DNA from: Neoarius graeffei
Taxonomy: Eukaryota > Chordata > Actinopteri > Siluriformes > Ariidae
DNA: 64,000 nucleotides
Direction of reading: 5' to 3'
Assembly (NCBI RefSeq): GCF_027579695.1
Contig: NC_083582.1
Coordinates: forward strand, 35,907,964-35,971,963
The translations under genes and the position numbers were made by a program. Positions within the stretch are counted from its first letter, which is position 1. The number at the start of each line of letters is the position of its first letter. The notes below the pieces were generated by a model. It searched no databases. It was given only the letters and a program-made list of their open reading frames with translations, and had not been told where the DNA came from. Shown here in pieces: positions 34,001 through 47,654 of this stretch.

Positions 34001-37000
34001 TCCTATCCCCATTTTACACAATGCAAATCGGTATTACGTAGTTTACGTCAGACACACTTTTTACTCAAATTTAATCTGAAATGCTCCCACACTATAGATG
34101 ATTTTGGTCGAACGGTGTTCTCCGCCTCCACCGTGTTTCAAAAGTTTTTACTGATGCGACATAACCAGCTCCGTGACACAGCATGCAACAACATGGACCT
34201 AACAAATTATGAAATTTGTTGCCAACGATTTTTTATAATCGATTTCTTGCTGCAGCCCTACAGAAAAGCCTTTTCAGAGGACTTTTACAAACGCCATAGT
34301 ACAACAGATTAACTTTGTCATTGGCTGCAACAGAGAATCGCTAAATCATATAACTTAAAACCGTGGGTTTTACAGGACTATATTTTCTTATTTTATCCTT
34401 TCTGGACCTTCAGAAGTTTTAGCTGAATTCTCTTGCTATAAGGAGAGCTTGTTTGTATATGAATATCTGAACTTCCTCTTTAATAAAAATCACCTTGACT
34501 TTGTATTTCACCCGTTAATTAAATACTTGTTTTTTCAGAAGAGAAACATTTCAAAAACATCTTTTAAACCATTAGGGACAAACAAGAAATATGGAGAATA
34601 AAATCAATTTCTATTAGGGCTGCCAAAATTAACACGTTAACTGTTGCGATTTATTTTAAAATATTTAACGTATTCAAATAAATAAAACACAATGCAGCTG
34701 CATTTTGTTTACTTCCTGTGTGGGGGCTGACCTATGACCTGGATGCAGTGAAACCTCATCCTAGCCAGAGACGATCCCTAGCTAGAAATGGAGACAAACA
34801 GTGGAGGAGTTTGGGGCGGAAAGTTTTAATATAAAAAGCTGCCCAACGGAACCATTGAGAAAACAAAAGTAATTTGCACAGCTTGCAAAGCCAAATTCAA
34901 TGATCACAGAAGCATACTGTCTCGAAAATATCACCTTTACACAAAACCCCCTCTGGGAACCATCTGCACTGCTCGCCAGTCTACATTACAGGAGTGTGGT
35001 ACTCGTGAGTGAATAACTAAACCAGCTGGCTACTTGGATAGCTAAAAACTTTCAACCCATGAGCATAACGGGTGCTCACACGGCAACTTTTACTCCGGTG
35101 TAGCACCGGGGCTGCCCCGGTAGAGCGTTCACACGGTACAAAGTTATACCGGTGTCGCCCCTGAAAGCTGCTTAAACCGGTGCAAATCTAACCCTGCTCG
35201 GGAGGTGGTTTAAGAAATTTACTTCAGAGTAAATGCTAGTTTGAGGGGCAGCACCGATATAAAATGGGACGTCTGAACGCTACAGGGGTAGACTCGCTAC
35301 GCGTGAGGAGAGTTGATTACATACGGGCATTGCATAATTTGCATCCTGGTATTTTGCGCTTCCAAAATGGCGAATATCAACAACAACAGAACTGCGTGTC
35401 TTCCAGTGTTGCCAGATTGGGCGGTTTTAAGTGCATTTTGGCGGATTTGAACATATTTTGGGCTGGAAAACAATCAGCAGTATCTGGCAACACTGGTGTC
35501 TTCATCCACGTTGTTTTCCCGGCGCTTGGTGATGCCATGACAACCGGGAAAAGGAAGTACATTTTCACGCATGCGCATATTTCATTTCCGCATTATTACT
35601 ATCGTATAGCACGGTCGCAAAAACTGCCGTGTGAACGCAAGTGGGGCTGCACCGGTGCTAACACGCTTCTCTCTAGTAAGCAGGTTTGTGACCTGTGAAC
35701 GCTCCACAAAATTTACACCGGTGTAAGATATATCGCAACAAAATACATCAGTGCAGCACTGATGCAAATATGTGCCATGTGAACACCCCTATAGTGTTTT
35801 CTGTATGTGTGTTTCTTTCTCTCTCTCTCTCTTCCCGAGTTCTCTTTCTGCAACTGCATAGTTCTGTATTTAAAGATACTATTAAAACAATGGTGTCTGA
35901 AATTTACATCCTTTCTGATTATTCTACATTAACCCTCTGGGGTCTGAGGGTATTTTCTGGCACTCTAATGATTTTGGCATGCTCTGATTTTGTCGTCAAT
36001 TTCAACAAATCTAAGCAGTATTTTCCAAGTCGTATGACTTTTTTTGTATTCAGCACAAGTTCAGCTACAATATGTATATGTCATGATTGTACTTTAAAAA
36101 AATAAATAAAAACTAAACTAACCAACTAAATAAATAAAGATGTTGTAAAAAGCAGTTTTAGAACTGTGTTGGAAATGTGTGAAAAAAACATGACCTTACC
36201 CATTGTGTCAAACCGTTTTGGTCACTTGAGGGGATTTTGTTCAGTCTTAGGAATGGATCAAGCACAAAAACTTAAATCTGCTCCATTGATTTGGACAATT
36301 AACTGGCCATCAAAAAAAAATTAATGTTCTATTGTTTTCGTATAAAGGGTTGGCAGTGGTATTCAATGAGGAGTGTAAAAATTTCCATTCCATTCAATGA
36401 GAAGAGTGAAAACCCCTCCCACTGCCAACTCTTAAAGGTCATAGGCAAGGGTTGGAGGTGGAACGTAGAATATCAACTTTATTTTCTAGGAGAACAACCC
36501 CAAAAGCAAATTCAATCTTGCTGGTGTTTAATTTGCACCCTAAAATTGAATAAAACGGTTAAAATATACTGGTTTGCGCAAGTTCCGAAAGTTTGTTTAT
36601 ATCTCACTTATGCGCACTTTTACCGCCAGGGGACCATCGTCGTGATGTCATTCACAGGACTGTGAAATAGAAATGACAAAATCCGAGGAAACAATTTTAG
36701 CAGGGGGTCTGGGGACGCAGCCCCCCAGGAGCTGTGGGCCTGGGGGCCGCAGGGCCCCAGAAGCTGAACAGATTTTGTGTATATTGATAGATTTGAAGCA
36801 TCTCCTGAAAGCAAATATTTTCTCAACCATGCCATTTAATTTGAACTGTTGTTATTATCATACCTGCAAACTCATGAGGGTTGAAAAAGGTGACAAACTA
36901 CCGGTAACCCCCAGGCCCCCTTAAACAGCGCGCGATCAAGGAAAATAAAGGGAAAAGACATTTAAAACAAAGACAAGATTCATTCATTTTTAGCTTTGCA

Positions 37001-37306
37001 ATTTTCAGTTTTGCATCTGACACCTCATTACATTACCATTAAGGAAGGAAAAGTATAAAAAGTAAAATTTGAATTTAAAAAAGTAATTTTTGAAGTGTGA
37101 CACTGGAAACTTTCTTCAGCAGACCAGTTTATCATTTTTTAGACCTTTCGGCCCGAACAAGCCGTTCAAGGGCACATTTATGCTGCTCTGCCATGTGCCT
37201 CTTTCGCGCCATGCTATCCTTCTTTACCACCTCTGCCCTATTACCAGCAGCACTGGTAGATGGCTGGACATCAAATTCAAATTTCCTTCAGTGCTGCCAA
37301 ATTCAT

Positions 37307-37401
<95 letters not shown>

Positions 37402-38133
37402 CTCTCTCTCACTCACAACTGGTTCTCTGAATACAACCGAGATCAACACATATTACGTTATAATTTTGACAATCCCACCAATAGTTTCACATAAAAATGA
37501 TTTCTCTTACCCAAAACACACGCTTATAGATCCTTATGTTCAAGAAAAAAATGACTTTATTCAAACCGATTTGACATTTTTTTTTCTGTTTTGTTTCAGC
37601 CCACAGAAACATCTTCCGTGTCGCGCGTTCGGTTCAAACGTAACAGCCCCGCCCCTTGCGTCTTACGTCATAAAAACGCGACTCAGACCACCAAATCACA
37701 GGTACCAAAAAAAACCACCCTAAAGCCTCTTTAAATCGCCCTCATCGTAACGCAGCTTTCTCTGCATACTAAAAATGTTTTTCCGTCTCCAGATGTAATA
37801 TAGAGTTCCGGAAAAAATCAGAAAATATGATTCCGTGAGCTGTTTTCAAGACTCAGTGTCCCGTTCTGCATTGCGTTTGGATGATCTCTGCCATCCTCCT
37901 ATACACACCCGTATTCAAGAAAACCCCGCCTCTATTCAGTTACAATTCACGGATACTGTCCAGCATTCTGTAAGACTATTGGCTCGTTGGAATGTCATCC
38001 AATCAGAGAGACGTTTGAAGTATGAAGGCGGAAATGGTCTGAATGTGGGTGTGAGGAGAAAAGTAGTAGTAGTACTTTGAAGTAGTAGTACATTGAAACC
38101 AAATGTTCGGCAACTTGGCCTCGCGCACCCCCC

Positions 38134-38169
<36 letters not shown>

Positions 38170-41100
38170 ACCTCTTCGGATCTACACGATTCACACAAGT
38201 GACCTATTTTGGGATCAAAACAGCGAATTTCGCCGAAAGGTGACTAGTTTGCAGGTATGTATTATGTTGAAATAATACAATATGAACTGATTTACCTTTT
38301 AACTGATAAGGGTTCACTTGAATGAAAATATATCAATAACATACCTCATATTGTAAAAATTCACTTATATTCTTGTGTCGATTTGTATCAATTCATTGGG
38401 TACCATAATGTCTTTTCCAGGGGGGAAATTCTAGACTGACTTAAATAATAGTCACTAATGTTCTTGTTTTTGAACTGATTCAATACCAAAATGTCTTTGT
38501 TCATGTTAGACAGATTCTAGTCAAAAACTATATACAACTATTTACAAGTCAATATTTATATTTATTTCCTTTTCTTTGTTAGCAGTTTCTTCAGCTTAGA
38601 AAGCCTACTCTTTTCTTTCTGACTTTCTATATGGCTTTTCCTTGCTCTTTTGGTCTCTCTTTCATTACAGATTCATGATAACAATGAACATTATGAACAA
38701 TAAGTTAAAACTACATAAATAATAAATGTGAACAAGATGGTCTACCTGGTAATCTATAGTTCAACAGCTTCAATTTCACCGATTCCGCATGTTTTTTTCC
38801 TTTAACATGGTCAACCAAATGTTTTCTTCCACCAGAACCGTACTTCACATCCTGATGGCACAAGATGCAGTAAGCTTTCCCTGGTTCTTTTATCTTCCGT
38901 ATGTGCTCATGGAGATATTCACTACCCGCTTTAAACTCCAGCCATCGCCAATTCCATGGATTTTTGATGCCGTTTTCCTTGTCAATGTTTTTGACATCGT
39001 CGGTCTCACCGTCCTCCCTCTGAACGATGTCCCTCCGTGACGCGGACATACCGCGAAATTCTTCGTTTCAAAACCGTCGATATCGAAAGCGTGTTTAAAG
39101 AGCACAATGGTAAAACGAAAAGAACACAAGATTCGCGCCATGTTTGTAAGCATGGCACAAATGCTGTAAACTGGTCTGTCATTGTCGCAAAAGAAAAAAA
39201 GATACCAAAAAAATTACGATGTCGGGGGCACCGTGGCTCAGTCGACTAAGGCGCCATACCATAAATCCGGGGACCCGGGTTCGATTCCAACCCGAGGTCA
39301 TTTCCCGATCCCTCCCCATCTCTCTCTCCAGTTCATTTCCTGTCTCTACACTGTCCTATCCAATAAAGGTGAAAAAAAGCCCAAAAAAATCTTTAAAAAA
39401 AAAAAAATTACGATGTCATTACAGAAAGAACAATTTGCGGTAGGCTCTTTCCCAGACTCGCCGGCTTGGTGACGCTCACTGTATGAGACTACTAGTGGTC
39501 GGTAGTAGGGGTGGGCAAAAATATTGATACGGCGATATATCGCGATACTTTGTCTTCCGATTCAATATCGATACTCAAAATTTGAATATCGATATTTTTT
39601 CAAATAATAAATCATGTTTCAGACAGATTGTAAATCCAGTACGACTTCCGCACCTCCGCTCCGCAAGGTGTCACTGTGCCGCTATCTCACTGCAAGGCAC
39701 TCTTCGTCTTCTCTTTTTTTCCCGGTGGTTGCAGTGAGGGGGAAAAAAAAAAAAAAAAAAAAAGCAAGCAAGCATGGCTGTTAACGTAAACCTAGAGACG
39801 CCGCCGAACTTTAAGGCAGATGTTTGGAGGCACTTTGGATTCCAACGGAGAAAAAAAAAAAAAAAGTGAGCCGGACAAAGAGTACACACTCTGCAAAACC
39901 TGTTTCGCTCCAATTAGATATTCCATTTCTACTGCAGGTGACATAATCAGCTCTCAGAGGAGCTGTCTCACCTCTGAGCATGCTGACCAGTTGCTCATCC
40001 TGAAGAAGAACATGCAGTTTTGAAGTGTGTGCTCACAGTACAGGTTTGGATTAAATTTTACACAAGTACTAAGCACAAGTTAAATGTTCTCCGGTATATG
40101 TTCTCAAGTTTACAAAGAACAAATTGATATTAGTGTTAGCACTGAAATGTATGTGCAGTCTGCAGTGCAAGTTTTAAGTTTTCATAAAACAATTTGATTT
40201 GCTTGTTAAGCAGCACTGATGTGTCCATGCTTACAGAAAAGTTGAGAATACTAGCACAGAAATGGGAATTTTCTGTATGTTGTAGTGAAGCAACTCTTGG
40301 TTTTGCCAGCAGTGGAATAGAGACAAATGTATGTCTGGCAAGAGTGTGTAGTTATGTATGTGAAATGTAATTTTACAGTGGTCAATAAATTCTGATTTTC
40401 TTCAGTGACAGATATCGTGATGTGGTTGAAATTTCTTGCAATATATCGATTATCGCTGAATCGCTGTACTGTGATACTATCGTTATCGTGGGCAAAATAT
40501 CGCCATAGTATCGTAAGGTATCTGGTGATACCCAGCCCTAGTCGGTAGACAACAACCCCTAGATGATTTACTAAAATTATATTTTTGGCGGCCAAATTCG
40601 CGGAATTCCGCGGATTTTTCACAGCCCTGCATTCAAGGCAAACAGACTGGGAGCAGTTCTGTGTTTACTTGCAAACTGAGCACACGTGTACGGACTTTGG
40701 TTGCGAGTTGTTGTGTAAAACGTCTGAAAGCGATAGCGATTTTGAAGTAGGAACTCTCCAAATTGAAACCATGGATGTATGAACCTATGGCCGTTGCGAA
40801 GCAATCGGTGAATGTGGCTCACTGGTTTGACTGTGCAGCCTCGGAATCGGACAGCGACTCCGCCGACTCTGATCACGGTGACGCCGGACCTCAACAAGAC
40901 TCGCGCCCAAACGATTTATCCTGGAAGTTATGATAAATTCTTACTTTCGTTGTAATACTAAAGAGCCCTTTTGAAGAATAATTAAACCGCCCTCCCTAGT
41001 GGATACAGATAATGATTACTTGACAGTGTGCCGGTAGGCCACATTAGCCTGCCATTCGCGGCATTATACTATTTATAGCCAACTCTAAGCGAGGAAATAT

Positions 41101-44100
41101 CCCTTTGTCTCATTTCCACAATGACTGTACAGGATCCCTCAGGATTCTTGACTTGTCAATTCCAAGCAAAGGTAAAAAACGCTTACCTCCAATCTTTTTT
41201 GCTTGAGCGTCGCTGGTCTGTTTCTTCTTTGACTGCTTGATTTTGTGTTCGGATTTTGTCAGAACAGTGTCAGGTTTGAGCCCTCTCTGTCCGACACTGA
41301 CACCTAAACTCTCCAACAGATGGGGATTCTTCAAAAAGTGATTGGAGCACAGAGTGGCGTATTTACCCGGCTGCCAACCCTCTCGCTTCACACGCACAAT
41401 CCACTCTCTCTTCCTCTTCTCCTCTCACGGAAAAAGGTAAAAACTTCTTCCTGAACCGGTCCCGTTGTTACAGTTCACTGCACAACAATAAGGCATGGTT
41501 TTTCTTTGGATATTACCAAACGCATGTCTGCACTCAAGCCGAACGGCAATGCAAATAAATGGAAGTGGACTCAACTCAAGCGATTTGTTTGTCTTGAATG
41601 ATGTCACGCGCCGAGTGGTCACGAAAATCGCAGAGCAGAAAATTGCAGCGATCCACGCTAACTTATTAGGATGCAGTGCTGCAGCACAGCAACCTATGGG
41701 CTCCCCTAGGGGAGCCCATAGGTTGCAGTGCAAAGCACTGCAACTATTGTTCTTCTACGTATTTCTTCTTCTTCCTCCTACACAAATTTTGATTTCGAAT
41801 AACTCAATAACCGTACGTCGCACACAGACAAACCATATATCAAAACGTGCGGCTCGATCGGACTCGCTATGCTATTACTTTTCTCTACAGAATACGATTT
41901 TTTCGCGACGTAGTCGCGAAAAAATCGTCGAAAAAAAACCCATTCATTTCTATGGAATTAATTGAAAAAAAAAGCACTTTTTCAACGTTTTTCAAACGTC
42001 CGCTGCTCTGGCATGCTTTAACCTAGAGACGTGATTCAAACTCTAAAACGTAGGAAAACGTCTCCTCTGTGGATCTGGCATTCAACTTTTCTGCTAGGTT
42101 CTACACTTTCGGATCAGTCCCGGCTCAACCGCCATGTGGGTTCCGGGAGAAAATCCGGCTTTTGAATGGGTGTCTATTGCGTTACACACCAGTGAAGCTC
42201 TCTGTCCACTCTAAGTTAACAAGCTTCACTGGTGTGTAACGCAATAGACACCCATTCAAAAGCCGGATTTTCTCCCGGAACCCACATGGCGGTTGAGCCG
42301 GGACTGATCCGAAAGTGTAGAACCTAGTAGTAGGAAAACTTGTCCTGATTCACACAATATGTGTACCTAAACGATAGGATTTACAGTTTTTGAATGACAA
42401 GCGTCAAACTGAGGACAGGGCAGCTGACAGGCTTCATTGACACCCATTATAAACGTGAGAGAAAAGTCACTCGTTTTTAAATCGCTCTAGTGTCGTTATT
42501 TTTAAGACTACAGACAAAAAAATACATCATTTTATTCAGGAGACCCTTCTAGCGCTCACTGTGAAAGAATTTTGTGAATAGCTGCTTCCGTTGTCGAGTT
42601 ATTTGTCATTGTTCGAGGCCTGGTCCTTAGCAAAATACAGCAGACACCTGACAAAATCTTGTGTGTGTGTCTTAACCTGCTCAGGCCCGTCACCATGCCG
42701 ACTGGCTTCAGTAAGGGAGCAGATAGGGGAGGGGGCGGCTGTCTCAAGCACACACAAATCATGGCATTGTAGCTTCATAGCAGGTCACACAACCGTACGT
42801 CGCACACAGACAAACAATATATCAAAACGTGCGGCTCGATCGGACTCGCTATGCTATTACTTTTCTCTACAGAATACGATTTTTTCGCGACCTAGTCGCG
42901 AAAAAAATCGTTGAAAAAAACCCCATTCATTTCTATGGAATTAATTGAAAAAAAAAAAAAAGCTCTTTTTCAACGTTTTTCAAACGTCCGCTGCTCTGGC
43001 ATGCTTTCACCTAGAGACATGATTCAAACTCTAAAACGTAGGAAAACTTCTCCTCTGTGGATCTGGCATTCAACTTTTCTGCTAGGTTCTACACTTTCGG
43101 ATCAGTCCCGGCTCAAACGCCATGTGGGTTCCGGGAGAAAATCCGGCTTTTGAATGGGTGTCTATTGCGCTACACACCAGTGCAACTCGTTAAGTCAGAG
43201 TGGAGAGAGCTTGAAAAAAAAAGGTCAAACTTTCTCGCTTAAACTGTGTTTTCAGCCACAAATTTCACTCTACAGACATGATTTTCTCAAAAGTAGTAGT
43301 AAAACTTGTCCTGATTCACACCAATGTGTCTACCTAAACGATAGGATTTACAGTTTTTGAACGAGAAGCCTCAAACTGAGAAGGTAGCCGACGGGCCTCA
43401 ACTTAGCCGCCCACTTTATTAGGAACACTTCTGTTCGTACATACAAACTACAAACACTCTTCTTAGAGTTTATTTTATTTTTAAAAGGGACAGTGCACAA
43501 ATTAAACATTATCCTTGTGGTAAGGACAGATGTCTGTCCCAGGTTATAGCAGTACATGCTAATTTCCGCCTGTAGTCAATTTGTTTATACTCTTGAATAG
43601 CTCTTCTTCATGACGGCTGCTGTCTCAAGCACACACACAATCATTGCATTGAAACATCATTGCAGGTCACACATTCACGGCCAGCGAACATGCGTGACCG
43701 AATTGCTTCACGCACTGCATCCTCTCACAATTTCCCCCGGGGAATTGTCCGGTCTAGTTTTAATTATTAACAATACTTCTTGGAACCAGAAGAAAATTAC
43801 AGACGGTTTAACATATAAAGTTTCAAACGTGCATACATTTAAAACCTTTGCCGATGACCTGTAATCATCACGGCAGGTCACAATGGGTAAGGTCATGATT
43901 TTTCACACATTCCAACACAGTTCTAAATATGATTCTTACAACAGCTTCATTTATCTGGTATTTGATTCTATTCAGTGTGTCTTGAAATTAACTCGTGTAC
44001 TATTTTACTCAGTCCAGAACCACAACCTACTCCGTTACACAATTACTCTGTAATTTTGCTACATGACCTACTCATGTAGGTCGACGCTCTGGACCCCAAA

Positions 44101-47100
44101 GGGTTAATTTGGTTATTTTATATTTAAAATATACATTATATCAAGCTTTAGTCTTAAGAAGAAAAAGAAGTTTTTACTCACGATTAATTCATTGCAAAAT
44201 GTGATTAATTAGTTAATTTTTTTAAATTGATTGACAGCCCTAATTTCTATACCCGATTAGCCTGGCAAGCCAGACTAAATGTGAATATTTAGTCTGGCCT
44301 CGATCCGTAGACATTTCTGAAGGGTGGGGGTGGAACAAACCGCCGTCTTTCAAACTGTCTCTGTGCGTATAGACCCTTTTCAGTCACGTGACCTTCGTAA
44401 ACGCGACCACCATTTTGGACATGTAGTGGACTTCGGCTCGAATTGGTTTGAATGCGAGGAAGGCGACAAACGGAGAACATACAAGAAAAAGGAGGGAGAT
44501 GCAGAAAACACCTTCGCTATCCAGCGACGTAGGGCATTTACAGGGCGAGCAGAGGGAGAAATAACAACAGTAACGACACATTAGCAACGCCGTACAGAAA
44601 TAACGGTTTATGGCACAGACCCTTTCGGTTCTTGCTCATCTAGCTGCTACAGTGACTGCTTAGACTGCAACAATAATACCTAACACACATTTAAGTATCC
44701 GTCGTAAAGACGTGAAACTCGTCGAGTGTGTTCATTGATAAGCTAACACAATCTAAAAGTAGACATACCATCACACTGCCCGGGCGCTGTGTACAGTTTC
44801 CCTTCTATGGTTTGTGCACTCACTATTTGCCATTACTTTCTCCAACCGTTGTTACAGATTACAGGGAACGGCCTGGACTTAAGAGACAAATACATGCTCC
44901 TCTTGTTTTGAACACTTATTTGTAGGCAGTGCTTAATTTGTAAAGTGGGAGGTCCCGGAGCGCAGAGGATGAGCGGCTCCGGTGCGGAAAAAAAGAGGAG
45001 AGGGGAGAGGGGCGCGGCGCTGCGCTTCTGGGCATGTTTTGTAATAACACTGCAAATTAAGTTCATCTGCAGATATTTTGTGGATGTCGTTTCATGAGAG
45101 AAATCACCAACAAGACAGATATCAAAATCAGACATTAACACTAAATAAACTTGCATTTTTTAATTTAATTATTATTATTATTATTATTTTTTTGTTACAT
45201 AGTCAAAAGAGGTGTCGGATCACCAGATCCAGTGTAAATAGCTGCCGGAGCCAACGCCCGAGGTTCCGGAGCGCGCTCCGGCTTGCTCCCCCTCAAATTA
45301 AGCGCTGTTTGTAGGACACTGCCTCTGATCTGTCCTACAGTCTACCAACAGCAAAGGAACACAACGCTAGCTAATGTCGTTAGCTAATAGCTACTACAGA
45401 AGAACAAAGAGGTTACAATGGGTTATTTTAGCCTATTTGGTTACACACTTGCCGCCACAGAATGTTAACAGCAATGTAATGCCTTTTCTGGCTAATTTTA
45501 TTCGTCTTACCTCCAACAAAGTGGTCACTACACAAGCGTTGGTATGCCGCTATCCATCTTCTCCGTCGGTCAGTATCTACCGGGATCCGATAAAATGATA
45601 ACCCTTGCCTTGTTTGTTGATGGTTACTACATCCAGGTGCACAACAATATAGTGGCATGATGGAAGTCTTGCTGAAAATAAACACTTTCTTTGCTGCCGT
45701 TCCTCAATGCTGGCTGTGGTAAACTACTGGTAGTACACGTCCAAAATGGCAGCCGTGTTTGTCGTGACGTCACGTGAAAAGGGTCCATAGGCCAACGCTC
45801 TGACCAATCAGCGCAACAGTGACAGTGACGTAGTCAGAGCGACAGAAAGCAGTGGGAGAGGCCTTGAAATAAATAATTTTTCAAAATGCGTATTAATTAA
45901 TAAACAGGTTCTAGATATTAAGAAGTTTGGAGATAATGACCACAAGTTTGGAGTCTGTACCACATACTTAACATACACATTTTTTTCAAGTGTTTTTCAA
46001 GGGTTTGCTTAAACTGTTTTTGAGAGTTTTTATTTAGTGGTGTTTGGTGAAATAATTTCCCTTAAATTTAAAATAACGGGAAAATAAGAAACAATCAAAA
46101 AGTAATGTTTCAAAGCTGTTTATTAATTCTTCGTACTGCACAAACTAGCCCCATCCTTTTGGCTACGAGCGGAGCCAGCTGGTAGATCAGACTTTTGCCA
46201 GAGCCGGTCGGCAAAACAGCGAAAACGTCCTTCTTGAAAAGGAATGAGCGGAGAGCCTCTTCCTGCTCATGTTTCAACGAAAACTCCAAGTCTAATTCTT
46301 CTAAAACTGATTCCAAAGCGGAGTCAAACACGTGCTGTTCAATAGCCGTAGCCATCTTTCCTGTTGTGCTTTCTCCAGCGTCGCGCAGCTTTGTCGTCAC
46401 TCCTGCAAAAGCCCGCCCAAAGAATCCAAACAAAAACCTTGCGTTGTGATTGGCGGGCACGATTTGATGCCCGGGGTGTTTTTGTTTATATGGTGTGAGG
46501 CTAGACCCACTCGCTAGGCAAAAAATATTTTTGGCCGCTAGGCAGGTGGGTCTAGTTTACTAGGCTAATACCCGATAGCCAAACAGCACAAATTGGAAAA
46601 CAAACGCTGTTTGAATGCTGACAGTTTGAGTGCGTTAGAAATACACACCGCCAATTAGTACGTCTTTGATACAATACTGTTATGACAGCTTTGACTATCA
46701 GTCACTACCTGATAATCTAATACGGACATCTTCACAGGAACCAAACGGACTCCCTGAAAGTTTCTGCCATGTTGGTTTGTTATGCAAATCATCATAGCCA
46801 TGCTGATGTACTTCAAGACAAGTAGTGTACCATAGTCATGTGATAAATTAGGTGTAAAATGTGTGGCATGGCATCAAGTCAGAAGATTGAATCAGAAATC
46901 CTAATGCTGATCAAAATCCAGCTTTTCAAGCCAGTATCTATACTTCTATACTCAATAGTGCATCTCGACCATCAGTAGTAAATCAGCCGCCTGTTTTAAA
47001 GTGCTGTTTTAATCCCCTTGTGCTTTTGTGATTCAGGACCAAAGAGCAGCTGGCACAGGTGCATGCAAATATGTCCGTCTGCTCCTACATTAGTTTTCCA

Positions 47101-47568
47101 GAGCTGCTTATGGAATAAAGTCCATCAGGTTCTTGATGATGGTGAGTCATGCCAGTATGACTGCCACAGTATTTGATTTGCATGGCTTGTTTTTTTTTTT
47201 CCATAGAACATATCTGTCCAGTTCAAAAACCCGTACAGCCTTCCTGTTTGCGTGCGCTGCAGGTTTGCTCAATGCTTGTGTCACCCTTGGCCCTTTCGCA
47301 ATATGGAGGGGGGGAGGGGGAATGTGTTCTCTTTTGGTGAGCAGAAATCATTAAAGTACATTTTTACAGTGCCTTTGTGTACTTACTAAATAAATAAGAG
47401 CAAAACGGGCCATGCAAACAAATCCTTATTAATTAGCAGCTAATAAACCATACTGTGATACAAGTTAAAGGGGAACTGAAGGCAAATTTTATTAAATATC
47501 GGAATGCATTTTTGATCGCTATTTTGTCATGGCTATAGCAAGTTATGAGTGTTCGAAATATGCTATGT

Positions 47569-47654
<86 letters not shown>

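Larger units (their letters stand above)
36656..40628. mobile_element. hAT element nested in piggyBac
   Basis: Ends AGGACTGTGAAA / TTTTTCACAGCCCT; candidate duplication TCATTCAC / GCATTCAA (6 of 8 identical). Contains a BED-like finger gene (minus), a 6-bp-TSD element, a SINE and a third hAT. Confidence 0.6.
35933..44103. mobile_element. piggyBac-like element (non-autonomous, expanded by insertions)
   Basis: Ends CCCTCTGGGGTCTGAGGG / GACCCCAAAGGG flanked by TTAA (35929-35932, 44104-44107). Inner inverted repeats (GTTGGAAATGTGTGAAAAA at 36169 and partner near 43905) support one element. CCC start plus TTAA is the piggyBac signature. No piggyBac transposase recognised. Confidence 0.8.
34615..44242 (+). 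mobile_element. hAT transposon hosting a large nest of insertions
   Basis: Ends TAGGGCTGCCAAAATTAAC and TTGATTGACAGCCCTA, flanked by the exact 8-bp duplication ATTTCTAT (34607-34614, 44243-44250). A BED-finger remnant lies near the left end. The 9.6-kb span is mostly a piggyBac-like element (35933-44103) and a MITE (35068-35790); the hAT's own sequence is about 0.7 kb. Confidence 0.85.
44370..45787. mobile_element. ISL2EU-like THAP element
   Basis: Ends TAGACCCTTTTCAGTCACGTGAC / GTCACGTGAAAAGGGTCCA flanked by TA (44368-44369, 45788-45789). Both terminal repeats hold CCATTTTGGAC. THAP exon on minus from the right end. A small hAT (44927-45307) is inserted. No convincing YqaJ exon on the left. 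Confidence 0.8.
44258..46566. mobile_element. hAT-like element carrying a RecQ-type exon
   Basis: Ends TAGCCTGGCAAGCC / TTTACTAGGCTA, flanked by ATACCCGAT (44249-44257, 46567-46575; 8 or 9 bp). It begins only 8 bp from the big hAT. Contains the THAP element 44370-45787 and a RecQ helicase exon on minus near its right end. Confidence 0.75.

Noticed and set aside
35264..35698. 144-codon frame in the GGGTGTTCACACGG MITE, partly open in its sister copy
   Set aside because: Young related MITE copies keep frames open by chance; the sister copy breaks at residue 90 and no domain is seen.
37307..37397. Frame with repeated RERERERE
   Set aside because: Microsatellite translation.
39228..39300. Possible tRNA gene (A and B boxes)
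   Set aside because: The sequence continues into a SINE body with target duplications; the acceptor stem does not pair.
40643..40930. Acidic SESDSD-rich frames resembling an N-terminal transposase region
   Set aside because: Needs a frameshift and matches no motif I can name; could be piggyBac or YqaJ-linked, but unsupported.
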